Positions 35,296 to 44,654 are shown, counted from the stretch's first letter. The stretch is 64,000 nucleotides of DNA from JAJCYX01 sp965243825 (GCA_965243825.1 CBDEVT010000001.1:806001-870000); one strand, 5' to 3'. Notes: generated from the letters alone by a model not told the origin. Made by a program: numbers and translations.

Positions 35296-36711
35296 TTGAT
35301 ATGCCCCGATAGCGAGGGTTTTTGCAAGTTGAGTGAGGCGGCGGAAACATACAGCTCAACGATGGTGGCTGAATGGCATGGCTACCCGTCGAGTGGTGCT
35401 TTCAGGCGCGGAGACACAAGCGGCCGAGGGACTCCTCTGCGCCACCATCGTGCAAGGCGCCGCGTCGCAGAAGGTCGTCGGGTAACGCCGTTCCCGGAAT
35501 CACTGCTGCATGCTGCCTGGCGAAGAGCGGGAGCAGATGCGTCAACGGTCGCAGCGCGAGACGGCCATACGTACCGAATCATCTATCCGGGCAGACCCGC
35601 GGGCGGCGCCGGACCAGATTTCAAAGATGCTGTTCTCCTACGTGATGATGGCAAGAGAGTCCACGGTCACGTTGAGATACATGTCCGCACCGGAGACTGG
35701 CACAGGCATGGACACGGATCCGACCCGGCCTACAACGGTGTTGCGCTACACGTGGTGCTCGAAGATGAAGGCGAGCCGATAGCCACTCCTTCAGGCATCC
35801 GCATTCCGTTGCTGGTGTTAAAGAGGAAAACGATCAGGCCAGTTCCAGGCGCAAAGGACACCGCAGGGCCGGGTCCAATTGAGTGCAAGGTCGATACGAC
35901 TTCAATCGCCCCGGCCTTACCACTTCCGACACTCAGTATGGCCGCTGCAGGCGACGCATGGTTCCGCAACCGGTCACACGCCTACCAGATGCAGTTCAAT
36001 TCAGCCGATATCGAACAGGCATTGTGGGAAGGTGCGTTGGAGTGCCTCGGATACCCGTCCAACAAGAAGGGGTTCAGGTGGCTTGCGGCACGGCTTCCCT
36101 GGGCGGTCGTCGTCAACCGGCTCGATGATCTCGCGGTGGAGGAGATTGAGGAGGTCTTCGAGTGGGCCGCTGGCTTTGTGCCAAGGCCTGACTGTGCAGT
36201 TGGAATTTCACTCCCCGGTCGAAAACCCGAGTGGAGCAGGCGGCACGGTCGACCGGCGAACAGCCCTAAGACCCGCCTCAGGGCCGCGTCGGTGTGGGCA
36301 TTTAGGTGGCGAAAGTTCGGATCGCTTTCATCGGCATTCACTGAAGCGGTGAAGGGTTCAACTTCGCCCAACGGACTGAGCGAACTGTTCACCGTGCAAC
36401 CAGAGGGAGCAAGAATGGCTCCACTTGGCCAGGCGAGGGCGCGGGAGATCGTGGTCAATCACCTTTTACCGTCGATGCATGCGCTAGCGGCAGAGAACAA
36501 CGACTTGCGGCTGGCACAAAGGGCCAATCAACTGTTTCATAGCCACCCGAAGCTGTCTTCAAACAGCATTACGCGAGAGGCATCGCGCTTGCTCGTATCG
36601 AGGGGCGTCGTCAGTACGCCGCGATCGGCGAAAGAGCAGCAAGGCCTGATCCACATGTACAGAATGGCGACTGCGCATCAGCGTTCGGATCAACAGCTTC
36701 CACTTCTCTAG
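35296..36711 (+). CDS. DUF2851 family protein
   Basis: This is a protein of unknown function found in Bacteroidetes, Chloroflexi and others. The hallmark region is here: ESLLHAAWRRAG, YPGRPAGGAGPDFKDAVL, GHVEIHVRTGDWHRHGHG and YNGVALHVVLED. A charged central part and a C-terminal region containing NHLLPSMHALA follow. The conserved Asp/Glu-x-His residues (GPDF, VEIH, DW..HGH) look nuclease-like, but this is impression only. The start is unclear: TTG 35296, TTG 35329 (behind GAGGG) and ATG 35362 are all possible, and the first 60-odd residues are Arg-rich and not conserved. It follows the aldolase by 9 bases. Confidence 0.8.
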   Translation: MICPDSEGFCKLSEAAETYSSTMVAEWHGYPSSGAFRRGDTSGRGTPLRHHRARRRVAEGRRVTPFPESLLHAAWRRAGADASTVAARDGHTYRIIYPGRPAGGAGPDFKDAVLLRDDGKRVHGHVEIHVRTGDWHRHGHGSDPAYNGVALHVVLEDEGEPIATPSGIRIPLLVLKRKTIRPVPGAKDTAGPGPIECKVDTTSIAPALPLPTLSMAAAGDAWFRNRSHAYQMQFNSADIEQALWEGALECLGYPSNKKGFRWLAARLPWAVVVNRLDDLAVEEIEEVFEWAAGFVPRPDCAVGISLPGRKPEWSRRHGRPANSPKTRLRAASVWAFRWRKFGSLSSAFTEAVKGSTSPNGLSELFTVQPEGARMAPLGQARAREIVVNHLLPSMHALAAENNDLRLAQRANQLFHSHPKLSSNSITREASRLLVSRGVVSTPRSAKEQQGLIHMYRMATAHQRSDQQLPLL

Positions 36712-36782
36712 AAACCCCTACAGCCAGCGTTTGTGGTGAAATCTCACAGTTGCTCCAGCAGAAAAAGGGTTAGCATGGCCTG

Positions 36783-37907
36783 ATGCAGAACGAACAGCCT
36801 GAGCCGCTGCGACGAGAGAGCGGTGCGCCAGATCAAGATGAGAAGAGGCGAACTGAAGACATCGAAGGGATGTCAGAAATTCGTTCGACCGCTTCTGACT
36901 CATCCAAAACCCCTGCAGTGACACCTTCCGACACGGATTCTGCCTCAGAGTCGAAAAAAGAGATTCCGGGATTGGATAGGAACGAGCGTGACAGTGCCCC
37001 GGTTGCTGATCCTGCGGTAACCACTCCAATCCGGGCCACTGAACGAACTGCTAACGGGCTCACCTCACCAGACCTGCAAACAAGTCCTTTTGAGCGACCA
37101 ACCACTGCGAGCAGACCTACAGGCTCCGGTCCCGGCACAAGTCGAACTGGCAACGAATCGGCTTTCGGTGCTACTGCCATACCAGGTAGTTCGACCGCTC
37201 CTTCCAGAGCACCCAATTCACAGGCTGCGGGCGTACCTGCCTCCTCGGGCCCAGGTTCACAACGACTGTCAGCCCCTGGTCCCGCGGCATCGGCCGGGTC
37301 TCAAACGCCTTTTTTGGAGCAAAGGCCGACAGTTTCTGCCGCTGCACCGGTAGCGCAACCGACTACCACATCTGCTGAGGCCAAAGAGAAGCTGGGACTG
37401 CTCGACCTCGCTGAGTCTGAAGAGCTGCTTTCGGAAGTCGATTCCGGAGACGATGGCCGATTCATTCTCACAAGCAGGCGATTGATTTACCAGGGAAGGT
37501 CTTCCAGCGACGCAGTGTTTTCCTCCGCCTCAATCGATGATGTGACCGCTATTGAGTTTGGAAGGCGACCTCGAGACTCCAGGAGCGCATGGTGGGGAGT
37601 CGTAGGCCTGATCGCAGCGGTCGCTGTGTGGCAGGTCACGTCTAACGAAACCGTCGGAATGGTTGCTGGAGCTATTGTCGGTGGAATGTCACTACTTCTG
37701 CTCGCTGACTACTGGTTCAGACCAGCCGGGCTGATCCTGAGGTTCGGGACGCCTGGAGGTGCCGTGGAAGGGCCTATCTCAAGTCGACAGGTAAGTGATG
37801 CGGAGCAACTGGCGGCGACGGTTCAGCAGATTCGCTACGGGAGTCCATCTAACCGGATGGACAGCGGTTCTGGTTCACCACCCGGCGGCAGCCCGGGGCT
37901 CCACTAA
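36783..37907 (+). CDS. Hypothetical protein: disordered region, PH-like domain, two membrane helices
   Basis: I do not recognise a named family. The first 205 residues are low complexity (Ser, Pro, Thr, Ala, Gly-rich, acidic at the start) and probably disordered. From about residue 210 a short domain with RFILTSRRLIYQGRS and DDVTAIEFGRRPR resembles bacterial PH-like domains that follow such beta strands. Two hydrophobic segments (about 277-295 and 300-318) follow, then a soluble tail ending in Gly/Ser/Pro. The ATG start is preceded by a weak site. The stop overlaps that of convergent tsaD by 4 bp. A membrane-anchored adaptor is the most one can guess. Confidence 0.7.
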   Translation: MQNEQPEPLRRESGAPDQDEKRRTEDIEGMSEIRSTASDSSKTPAVTPSDTDSASESKKEIPGLDRNERDSAPVADPAVTTPIRATERTANGLTSPDLQTSPFERPTTASRPTGSGPGTSRTGNESAFGATAIPGSSTAPSRAPNSQAAGVPASSGPGSQRLSAPGPAASAGSQTPFLEQRPTVSAAAPVAQPTTTSAEAKEKLGLLDLAESEELLSEVDSGDDGRFILTSRRLIYQGRSSSDAVFSSASIDDVTAIEFGRRPRDSRSAWWGVVGLIAAVAVWQVTSNETVGMVAGAIVGGMSLLLLADYWFRPAGLILRFGTPGGAVEGPISSRQVSDAEQLAATVQQIRYGSPSNRMDSGSGSPPGGSPGLH

Positions 37908-38971
37908 GCTGGCACACCGGCTGAGCCGATTCGAAGACCCGGATTGACATCTAACGTCCAGCCGTCGCGGTGACCTTCTTCAAACCGTTGCAGACCGGAC
38001 ATCGCGATCATCGCTCCATTGTCCGTACAGAGCGAGATCGGTGGAATCACAACAGGCAACTGTGATCGCGTCCTGAACTCCTCCCGTAGAGGACCGTTCG
38101 CTGCAACACCACCGGCAACGACGACAGCGCCGCACTCATTCGCCTCGGCAGATGCAAGCGTCTTGGTGACAAGTACGTCGACCACCGATTCCTGGAACGC
38201 TCTTGCAAGAGCCGCAACACGCTCTGCTGGAGGTTCGTCGGCAGTCGGAGGATAAAGACCTTCTCGTCTTGCGCGGTTCAAAACCGCGGTCTTTATGCCG
38301 CTGAAGCTGAAGTCGTGAGTGCCCGGGATCCATGCCCTCGAAAGAGGTTCGCTCTCGGCCCCTTGCTCAGCGACTCTCTGGATCTCGGGACCGCCCGGAT
38401 AGCGCAGGCCAAGGACGCGCGCTGCTTTGTCGAATGCTTCGCCCGCCGCATCGTCCCGAGTCTCCCCGACAAGCTCAAATGTCCGATCCGGCCTCATAAG
38501 CACAAGCTCGGTGTGCCCACCGGAAACCAGTAAACACATGATGCTCTGCCCTGTCGCCAGAACATCGTTCAAGAGATCACGTTCGTCGAAGTTGCGTTCT
38601 GGCAACACGGCCCACGCCGCCTGGATGTGCCCTTCGAGGTGGTTTACTCCAACCAGAGGGATACCCGTGCTTGCGGCAAGACCTTTCGCCAGGTTGGTGC
38701 CAATGATCAGCGAGCCAGCGAGCCCCGGACCGTGAGTCACCGCGATCGCATCTATTTCATCCCAGTCTGTGTCAGCCTTTTCCAACGCATTCGTAACAAC
38801 TGGCCTGATATCAATGATGTGCTGGCGAGAGGCGATCTCGGGCACTATGCCGCCGTACCTCGCATGTACGTCGACCTGTGTTGCGACCACGTTTGCCATC
38901 ACGCGGCCCCCATCGTCAACGATGCCGACTGAGGTTTCGTCACACGAAGTTTCTATGCCAAGTATGTTCAC
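37904..38971 (-). CDS. tsaD: tRNA N6-threonylcarbamoyladenosine synthase subunit TsaD
   Basis: TsaD transfers the threonylcarbamoyl group to A37 of tRNAs that read ANN codons, with TsaB, TsaE and TsaC. The 355-residue ASKHA-fold protein shows LGIETSCDETS at the N-terminus, GPGLAGSLIIG, the metal-binding NHLEGH (about residues 109-114), SGGHTEL, FSFSGIKTA, VVAGGVAANGPLR and CTDNGAM with the third metal ligand. All functional residues look intact. Partners are not in this window. The stop shares 4 bp with the hypothetical gene to its left. Confidence 0.97.
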   Translation of the reverse strand: MNILGIETSCDETSVGIVDDGGRVMANVVATQVDVHARYGGIVPEIASRQHIIDIRPVVTNALEKADTDWDEIDAIAVTHGPGLAGSLIIGTNLAKGLAASTGIPLVGVNHLEGHIQAAWAVLPERNFDERDLLNDVLATGQSIMCLLVSGGHTELVLMRPDRTFELVGETRDDAAGEAFDKAARVLGLRYPGGPEIQRVAEQGAESEPLSRAWIPGTHDFSFSGIKTAVLNRARREGLYPPTADEPPAERVAALARAFQESVVDVLVTKTLASAEANECGAVVVAGGVAANGPLREEFRTRSQLPVVIPPISLCTDNGAMIAMSGLQRFEEGHRDGWTLDVNPGLRIGSAGVPA

Positions 38972-39084
38972 TGGTTGGGGTGCTCAAGCATGCGCAGTGG
39001 GGTTATCGGCGGTAAGATGCATATGAAGCGACCGCCCGATGACATCTTCGTTCGGGCCAAACTCGTTCAGAAGCGGAGGAAAAG

Positions 39085-39294
39085 TTGGAGTCTTCGTCCT
39101 GGCCTGAGTGTATAGCCTGCAACGGCGGAGTGCTGGTGCCTCTTTCAGATTTTGGCGGTCAAGGAGCAGCGGTCCATTACAAGGCCTGGGTATGCACGAA
39201 CCCGGATTGCGACTTCAATTTGAAGATCCGCAACGGTGAAGTTCATAGAAACGAGCCTATCGTAGATATCGATGGGCGCCCTCGTCCCCGCTAG
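39085..39294 (+). CDS. Small zinc-ribbon-like protein
   Basis: This is a 69-residue protein with two cysteine pairs, CIAC near the N-terminus and CTNPDC about 30 residues later, a spacing fitting a single zinc ribbon. The rest (NLKIRNGEVHRNEPI) has no known motif. A TTG start is well supported by GGAGGA five to six bases upstream; no ATG exists in frame. It precedes the sortase gene by 56 bases and may share its transcript. Function unknown; similar small ribbons often bind RNA or proteins. Confidence 0.7.
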   Translation: MESSSWPECIACNGGVLVPLSDFGGQGAAVHYKAWVCTNPDCDFNLKIRNGEVHRNEPIVDIDGRPRPR

Positions 39295-39350
39295 GAAGAT
39301 TCAGTCGAGTCTTCGGACGCATCCTGCACGGACCAGGAGTTCGCGACACT

Positions 39351-40232
39351 TTGAGTTCTGATTCGTCCGTAACAGGCAATCCTGTGCCCTCGACGAAACG
39401 TGTGAAGAAGCGTTTCATCGGCACGCGGCTGATTGCCGGAGCGGGCATCGTTGCAGGGGTTTCTCTACTGGTCGTTGCCGGCCTCTTCACGTACTGGCGC
39501 CTTCAGTCCGGCTCAGATGAGGACCGCTTCAACTTCGAAGTCACACCGGAAGAGCGAGCCGTTTTGACTGGCCAGAACGCGGCACCTGGCATTCAAACAC
39601 CTGCGACACAAGACTCAGATATCTCTGTCTCAAGCTACGCATCCCTGTTCCCTGGCAGTCAGCTGAATCCGAGGTACTGGAGCGACCCTGCATGGGCCGG
39701 CACGATACCTTTCGGTGCGCCCGGCATCCCGGCCGGATTCGTCCCTGTCTCATCCAGGGACCCGATAGCCGCCGAAGCGGCGGGTGCGCAAGCGACGCGA
39801 ATCCGCATACCCGCAATCAATCTCGACTCCCACATCGCCCGGCTGGATCTCCTGGACCTGGGTGATCAGCGCGCCTACCAGACTCCTGACAACACCGTTG
39901 GTCACATTCCTGAAACGGTAAATCCGGGTGAGATCAACAACGGCTGGTACTTTGGACATCTCGAGAGCTTCGGTACCGGCGAGGGCAGCGTATTTAACAG
40001 CGTTCCTGAGATCACCGATCTGATTCGACACGACCCGGTCGATATCTTCGTCCAAACAGAAGATGCGGAATACATGTACCGCGTCACCTCAACGAGCCAG
40101 GTACACCAGGACGACCTTGAGCTGACACAGTCAGACAGCTCTCAGATCACTCTCTGCACCTGCTGGCCACCACGCGTCTATGACCGCCGAATACTCGTGA
40201 ATGCCGAGCTTATTGCGGTCAAACGCGCCTGA
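39351..40232 (+). CDS. Sortase-family transpeptidase
   Basis: This is a membrane-anchored cysteine transpeptidase that attaches sorted proteins or cleaves a C-terminal signal. It has a cytoplasmic tail with basic residues, one transmembrane helix (about residues 27-48) and an extracytoplasmic linker of some 100 residues. The sortase barrel follows, with the catalytic His at 203 (YFGHLES), the catalytic Cys at 271 in the motif TLCTC and a following Arg in PPRVYDRR. It resembles class D/E/F sortases. No LPxTG-like substrate gene was found in this window, so its target is unknown. TTG start. Confidence 0.88.
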   Translation: MSSDSSVTGNPVPSTKRVKKRFIGTRLIAGAGIVAGVSLLVVAGLFTYWRLQSGSDEDRFNFEVTPEERAVLTGQNAAPGIQTPATQDSDISVSSYASLFPGSQLNPRYWSDPAWAGTIPFGAPGIPAGFVPVSSRDPIAAEAAGAQATRIRIPAINLDSHIARLDLLDLGDQRAYQTPDNTVGHIPETVNPGEINNGWYFGHLESFGTGEGSVFNSVPEITDLIRHDPVDIFVQTEDAEYMYRVTSTSQVHQDDLELTQSDSSQITLCTCWPPRVYDRRILVNAELIAVKRA

Positions 40233-40411
40233 GGCATCCTAAAACTCCCGGTTCCCTCACATATCGTCTTCACTATCCGGCTGCATACAGGTAAACTTCC
40301 CGGTGCCTTCCGGCTTTGTGAGATTTTTCGCAAGCTGCGTCTCTCAAGCTGCATCGGGGCATCACTTGCACGGCAGGCACTTTCGGAAAGAAACGGCGGT
40401 GACAGCGCGAT

Positions 40412-41440
40412 ATGGCACAGGCTCCGGGGACGATGGCCTCGCCCAGCAACCAGGGTAGCCCGACACGCAGTGGCCCCCGCGTTCCATCAACAGACCGTCT
40501 GCTACTGATCCTCCTCATCGCATCTGTACTCCTCGCCTTTGCTCAGCCGACACTCGGAGGCGTTGTTCGCGTTACAGGTTCCGGAGATGGATGCCCTGAC
40601 TGGCCGCAGTGTTTTGGCAGCTGGGTTCCGCCATGGTCCGACAGCCACGCGATCATTGAGTGGAGCCACCGAACCGTCGGAGCGCTGTTCGGTGCCGTGA
40701 TACTTGTTGCCACCGTCTTGATCTGGATCAGGTACTCAAATGAACGGGGCCTCGCTTACACCTACACAGCGGCCCTGATTCTGGTTGCAGCGGTTGGCGG
40801 AGTCGGTGGGCAGGTTGTCCTGAGCGAACTCGATCCTGCCTGGCGGACTCTTCACCTCGCTGGCGCCGAGATCGTCGCCGCCCTCACGGTTCTCGGTTTG
40901 ATACTGGCGACATATAGACCGGCCTTACCGGGCGTGCGTAAAGTGGCGCCTGAGCATTCCATCCACCTGAAACTCGGCATCGCAGCCGCGGCAATGTCTC
41001 TTATCACCCTGCTATCCGGTGCATATGCGGTTTGGCGAGGTGCTGGTGCGGTCTGTCCTGAATGGCCCCTGTGTGGCGGTGCGATCATCCCGGAATCCGA
41101 GTTCGTTTGGATACATGTGATTCACCGCATAATCTCGTTGATCACCGTATTCGTGGTTTTCTACGCGGCCCACAGGATCTATCGAATGCCAGGAGCCTCG
41201 AACGCTCTGAAGATCTCCACAGCTGCAGCACCGGTGATACTCGCTGCACAGGTCCTTATGGGAGCTGCGAACCCCTGGTCTGAGTTCGACGAATGGGCTC
41301 GTGCCGGACATCTAAGCCTTGCGACACTCCTTTGGGTTGACCTTTCATTTGTCGTTTCCCTGATACTGTTGCCAGCAGCACGGAAAGTCGGTACTGGTGA
41401 TAGAAGTTCTGTAGAAGCTACAGGAACGGAACTGGCGTGA
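40412..41440 (+). CDS. ctaA: Heme A synthase CtaA (COX15 family)
   Basis: CtaA oxidises the C8 methyl of heme O to a formyl group, giving heme A for aa3-type cytochrome c oxidase. The 342-residue protein has eight membrane helices in two four-helix halves, with the heme-binding histidines in WSHRTVG, TLHLAG, HVIHRI and AGHLSLA. Both halves carry a cysteine pair (GCPDWPQC and VCPEWPLC), the arrangement expected of CtaA. The gene starts at ATG 40412, though internal ATGs are possible in the unconserved N-terminus. Its TGA overlaps the GTG of ctaB, so the two are coupled. Confidence 0.95.
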   Translation: MAQAPGTMASPSNQGSPTRSGPRVPSTDRLLLILLIASVLLAFAQPTLGGVVRVTGSGDGCPDWPQCFGSWVPPWSDSHAIIEWSHRTVGALFGAVILVATVLIWIRYSNERGLAYTYTAALILVAAVGGVGGQVVLSELDPAWRTLHLAGAEIVAALTVLGLILATYRPALPGVRKVAPEHSIHLKLGIAAAAMSLITLLSGAYAVWRGAGAVCPEWPLCGGAIIPESEFVWIHVIHRIISLITVFVVFYAAHRIYRMPGASNALKISTAAAPVILAAQVLMGAANPWSEFDEWARAGHLSLATLLWVDLSFVVSLILLPAARKVGTGDRSSVEATGTELA

Positions 41441-42336
41441 TCACAACGACCGAAGCACAACGCACGGGACTGCTCGGCCTCATCGGCGATTACATCGCCT
41501 TGACGAAGCCGCGAGTTATGTCGCTGCTTCTGCTTACCGCCACGACTGGTATCTTCGCAGCCGAGCGCGGCGTGCCTTCGGCGTCCCTGATAGCGTTTGT
41601 CCTGATCGGCGGTGCTTTAGCTTCCGGCGGCGCTAGCGCTCTGAACATGTGGTTTGAAGAAGACTTGGACAGGCGGATGGGCAGAACTAAAGCTCGTCCG
41701 GTTGCCTTGCGTCGGGTGACAAGCCGCAATGCATTCATCTATGGCATCGTTCTCAACATCGCATCGTTCACGCTTCTATGGCTGACGACGAACCTGTTGG
41801 CAGCAGCGTTGGCTATGACAGGGACGGTGCTTTACTTTGGCCTGTACACGGTATGGCTCAAGAGAAACACCGTTCATAACATCGTTATCGGTGGTGCGGC
41901 AGGAGCCATCCCGCCACTGGTCGGCTACGCAGCAGTGAGCGGAACTCTCACGCTTTCAGCTTGGTACCTCTTCGCCATCATCTTCTTCTGGACACCGCCG
42001 CACTTCTGGGCACTCGCGTTGATGATCAAGAACGACTATTCGCGCGCAGGCATCCCAATGCTTCCGGTAGTTCATGGAGATGAACAGACAAAGACCCAGA
42101 TCTTGCTCTACTCGTTCCTGGTCGCGGCTCTTTCTGTGCTCTACACAACAGCAGATGCGGCCCTTGGCTACATCTACCTGACCGGCTCGATCGTACTTGG
42201 TATTGGCCTCATCTACTATGCGCTGCGGCTGTATCTTGGAGCTCCACGTGGGTTTGCATGGAGCCTGTACCGTTACTCACTTCTTTATCTCGCAGCGCTG
42301 TTCGTCATCGTGATGGTCGATGCCTCAGTAGGCTGA
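41437..42336 (+). CDS. ctaB: Protoheme IX farnesyltransferase CtaB
   Basis: CtaB adds a farnesyl chain to protoheme to form heme O, the substrate of CtaA. This UbiA-type prenyltransferase has about nine helices and the two Asp-rich motifs: NMWFEEDLDRRMGRTKARP and, later, KNDYSRAGIPMLP. IPPLVGYAAV lies between. The 299-residue length is normal. GTGA overlap with ctaA indicates translational coupling. Together the two genes indicate an aa3- or related heme-copper oxidase and aerobic metabolism; the oxidase genes are elsewhere. Confidence 0.96.
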   Translation: MITTTEAQRTGLLGLIGDYIALTKPRVMSLLLLTATTGIFAAERGVPSASLIAFVLIGGALASGGASALNMWFEEDLDRRMGRTKARPVALRRVTSRNAFIYGIVLNIASFTLLWLTTNLLAAALAMTGTVLYFGLYTVWLKRNTVHNIVIGGAAGAIPPLVGYAAVSGTLTLSAWYLFAIIFFWTPPHFWALALMIKNDYSRAGIPMLPVVHGDEQTKTQILLYSFLVAALSVLYTTADAALGYIYLTGSIVLGIGLIYYALRLYLGAPRGFAWSLYRYSLLYLAALFVIVMVDASVG

Positions 42337-42396
42337 TTCGGACTTTGACCATCAGAGATTGCTCAATTGCCGACCACTTAACTGGAGGCACAACCC

Positions 42397-43386
42397 GTGG
42401 GAAGGAAAAACAGGACCCTCATCGCCATTTCGTTCGCAGGAGGAGTCTATGCGGGCGTTTCGGCGCTTATGGCCTGGGGTCTAACCAGGTCTTCCCGCAG
42501 GAAAGCCGATGAGACACCGGCTGCGGTTGGCCTAGACTACGAAAACGTACGGTTCCCCTCTCGTGACGGTCGTCTGTTCCTGAGAGGCTCTCTTATCCCA
42601 CCAAAGATGGATTTCGGATCACGCGATCTATCGGGGCACCGCTGGATCGTGATGGCACACGGTTTCGGATCCCACAGCTCAGACCCAACTACAGGAATGC
42701 TCGGTTTAGCGCGAGACCTGCATGATCGCGGGTTCGGCGTGTTCCTTTTCGATTTCCGAGCGTCCGGTAACTCACAAGGGGCTAGAAACTCCGCAGGATT
42801 CTTTGAGCGGCTGGACCTGCTTGGGGCGCTCGACTACCTGGTCCACAGAGGTGCCGAACGCGAGCGAATTGGCGTCCTTGGTCACTCGATGGGTGCAGCA
42901 GTCGCTTTGATGGCCTGTTCAGGGCCAGCGACCGCGGCAGCGATAGTCGCTGACAGTGCGTTCGCCGACCTGTGGTTGATGGTGCGCAGAGCCCAGAGAG
43001 GTTTGGCCAGGCCACTCCGATTAGCCAACCCGGGTATGGATGTGATGGCCCGGATCATCCACGGCATCGAGATTGATGAGATCTCCCCTGCTAAGAATCT
43101 CGCTATCTCGCAGGCACCAGTGATGATCATCCACGGTGCAGATGACCGGGTAGTGCCCGTCTCCCACGCTCGGATCCTGGCCAGAGCTGCGGACTACAGA
43201 CATCCTGATATTGAAGATGCTTCAGGCGAGCTATGGATCGTCCCTGAGAGCGGGCATCTTGAGGCCTACCGCAACTTCACGACAGAGTACGTTGATCGCG
43301 TGACCAGATTTTTTGAGACTCATCTGAAGCAAGCTGCTCAGGGAGCGATCTCTATCGAAGAAAGCTCGACCGGGGTCGGCAGCTAG
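42397..43386 (+). CDS. Membrane-anchored alpha/beta hydrolase
   Basis: This is a serine hydrolase with an N-terminal uncleaved membrane segment (about residues 7-30). The alpha/beta core has the oxyanion HGFGSHS, the nucleophile elbow GHSMGA (Ser164), an acid in IIHGADDRVVP and a final His in PESGHLEA. The pattern is close to the YqkD/BAAT-type esterases of unknown substrate. It begins with GTG 60 bases after ctaB and may be part of that operon. Its stop shares 4 bp with the convergent rplT. Confidence 0.9.
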   Translation: MGRKNRTLIAISFAGGVYAGVSALMAWGLTRSSRRKADETPAAVGLDYENVRFPSRDGRLFLRGSLIPPKMDFGSRDLSGHRWIVMAHGFGSHSSDPTTGMLGLARDLHDRGFGVFLFDFRASGNSQGARNSAGFFERLDLLGALDYLVHRGAERERIGVLGHSMGAAVALMACSGPATAAAIVADSAFADLWLMVRRAQRGLARPLRLANPGMDVMARIIHGIEIDEISPAKNLAISQAPVMIIHGADDRVVPVSHARILARAADYRHPDIEDASGELWIVPESGHLEAYRNFTTEYVDRVTRFFETHLKQAAQGAISIEESSTGVGS

Positions 43387-43742
43387 GCGCTGACAGCCGC
43401 TTTCGCGGTGTTGACAACTTCAGTGAAAGCAGCAGGCTCTCTCACGGCAAGCTCAGACAGCGACTTTCGGTCAAGTTCCACTCCGGCCTGTTTCAAGCCG
43501 TGGATGAAAGTTGAGTAGCTCATTCCGTTGGCAGTAGCGGCGGCGTTGATACGAATGATCGCCAGGGATCGAGCCTGTCGCTTCTTGAGCCGCCGATGGG
43601 CCGTAGCGTACGCCATGCTGTGCATGACGGCCTCTTTGGCAACCTTGAACCTACGGCTGCGTGATGCCCGGTAACCACTTGCGGCTTTCAATACCGCCTT
43701 ATGGCGTCGCCTTGTCGTCTTTCCGGGCTTTACTCTCGTCAA
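43383..43742 (-). CDS. rplT: 50S ribosomal protein L20
   Basis: L20 is an early-assembly 23S rRNA-binding protein that also represses its own operon in many bacteria. The 119-residue sequence is typical (TRVKPGKTTRRRHKAVLK, RRLKKRQARSLAIIRINAA). It starts with TTG 43742 behind a GGAG. It is the last gene of infC-rpmI-rplT, with an 83-base gap from rpmI. Confidence 0.97.
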   Translation of the reverse strand: MTRVKPGKTTRRRHKAVLKAASGYRASRSRRFKVAKEAVMHSMAYATAHRRLKKRQARSLAIIRINAAATANGMSYSTFIHGLKQAGVELDRKSLSELAVREPAAFTEVVNTAKAAVSA

Positions 43743-43825
43743 CTCACGAACTCCTGCGAACTAACATCTCCGCGAACGCGCAGAGACCACGTACTTGAAC
43801 TAACTTTACCGACCGAATTAGCTGG

Positions 43826-44032
43826 CTAGGCCTTCTTGCCGCCCAGCGCGTGCTTGATCTGGCGTGAAAACGCTGCTGAATCGAGTGCAACCTTCTGACC
43901 AAACAGCCTCTTTAGCCGCTTCGGCTTCTTCCTGCGGAAATGGCTCTTAGGGCCGCGTGTCCTGACGACAAGGCCAGTTCCGGTCACATGGAACCGTTTA
44001 CGGGCTCCCTTGTGCGTCTTCATTTTAGGCAT
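43826..44032 (-). CDS. rpmI: 50S ribosomal protein L35
   Basis: This is a 68-residue basic ribosomal protein with the expected MPKMKTHKGARKRFHVTG start and a central RRKKPKRLKRL patch. Its ATG lies two bases after the infC stop, so translation is coupled to IF-3. The order infC-rpmI-rplT is conserved in most bacteria. Confidence 0.97.
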   Translation of the reverse strand: MPKMKTHKGARKRFHVTGTGLVVRTRGPKSHFRRKKPKRLKRLFGQKVALDSAAFSRQIKHALGGKKA

Positions 44033-44034
44033 AT

Positions 44035-44622
44035 CTAGCTTGCACTACTCTCGCTTGCCGCTTTGGCTGTGGCCTCTGCGGGCTGTTCATCTCTGTTCTG
44101 CTGCTGCGTTTTGTCAGGGGCCAGCATGATCGCCAGCGCTCTGCCTTCCATTGTCGGAGCACGCTCGAGTTTGGCGTAGTCCTTGACTCCTTCGGCCACC
44201 TTCCTCAGCACCCGCATCGCTATCTCTGGATGCGCCTGCTGGCGACCTCGGAACATCACCGCGACCCGAACCTTTGCGCCTTCGTCGAGAAGTCCTTTGA
44301 CGATCCGAATTTTCGAGTTGATATCGTTTTCAGATATCACCGGTGACATGCGGACTTCACGCTGTTGGCTTGCACCGCGAGCCGCCTTACGCGCCTCTTT
44401 ATCCTTCTTGCTCTGCCTGTATCTGAACCTTCCGTAGTCCAGCAACCTGCAAACTGGCGGGTTCTGGTTCGGGCCAACCTCAACAAGGTCAAGGTTCAGT
44501 TCTTCTGCAAGGGCCAGCGCGTCTTCAATCCTCATCACCTCAGATTCTGTTCCTGTGTCTCCGCGAATCACGCGGACCTGGGGTGCTCGGATGCGTCTAT
44601 TTGACCGGTAATCTTTCGCTAT
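44035..44622 (-). CDS. infC: Translation initiation factor IF-3 with ATA start
   Basis: IF-3 blocks premature 50S joining and checks the start codon and initiator tRNA. The usual N-terminal sequence is present here as AKDYRSNRRIRAPQVRVI, and the codon directly before it is ATA (44622-44620), nine bases after GGAGGA. infC is known to use rare AUU, AUC or AUA starts for autoregulation, so I place the start there (195 residues) although the frame stays open to 44772. IF3-N and IF3-C domains are both complete (NPPVCRLLDYGRFRYRQSKK; FRGRQQAHPEIAMRVL). The C-terminal tail is Ala/Glu/Ser-rich. Confidence 0.95.
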   Translation of the reverse strand: MAKDYRSNRRIRAPQVRVIRGDTGTESEVMRIEDALALAEELNLDLVEVGPNQNPPVCRLLDYGRFRYRQSKKDKEARKAARGASQQREVRMSPVISENDINSKIRIVKGLLDEGAKVRVAVMFRGRQQAHPEIAMRVLRKVAEGVKDYAKLERAPTMEGRALAIMLAPDKTQQQNRDEQPAEATAKAASESSAS

Positions 44623-44654
44623 TGGCTCGGCTCCTCCGGATTGGGGTTTCCAGT

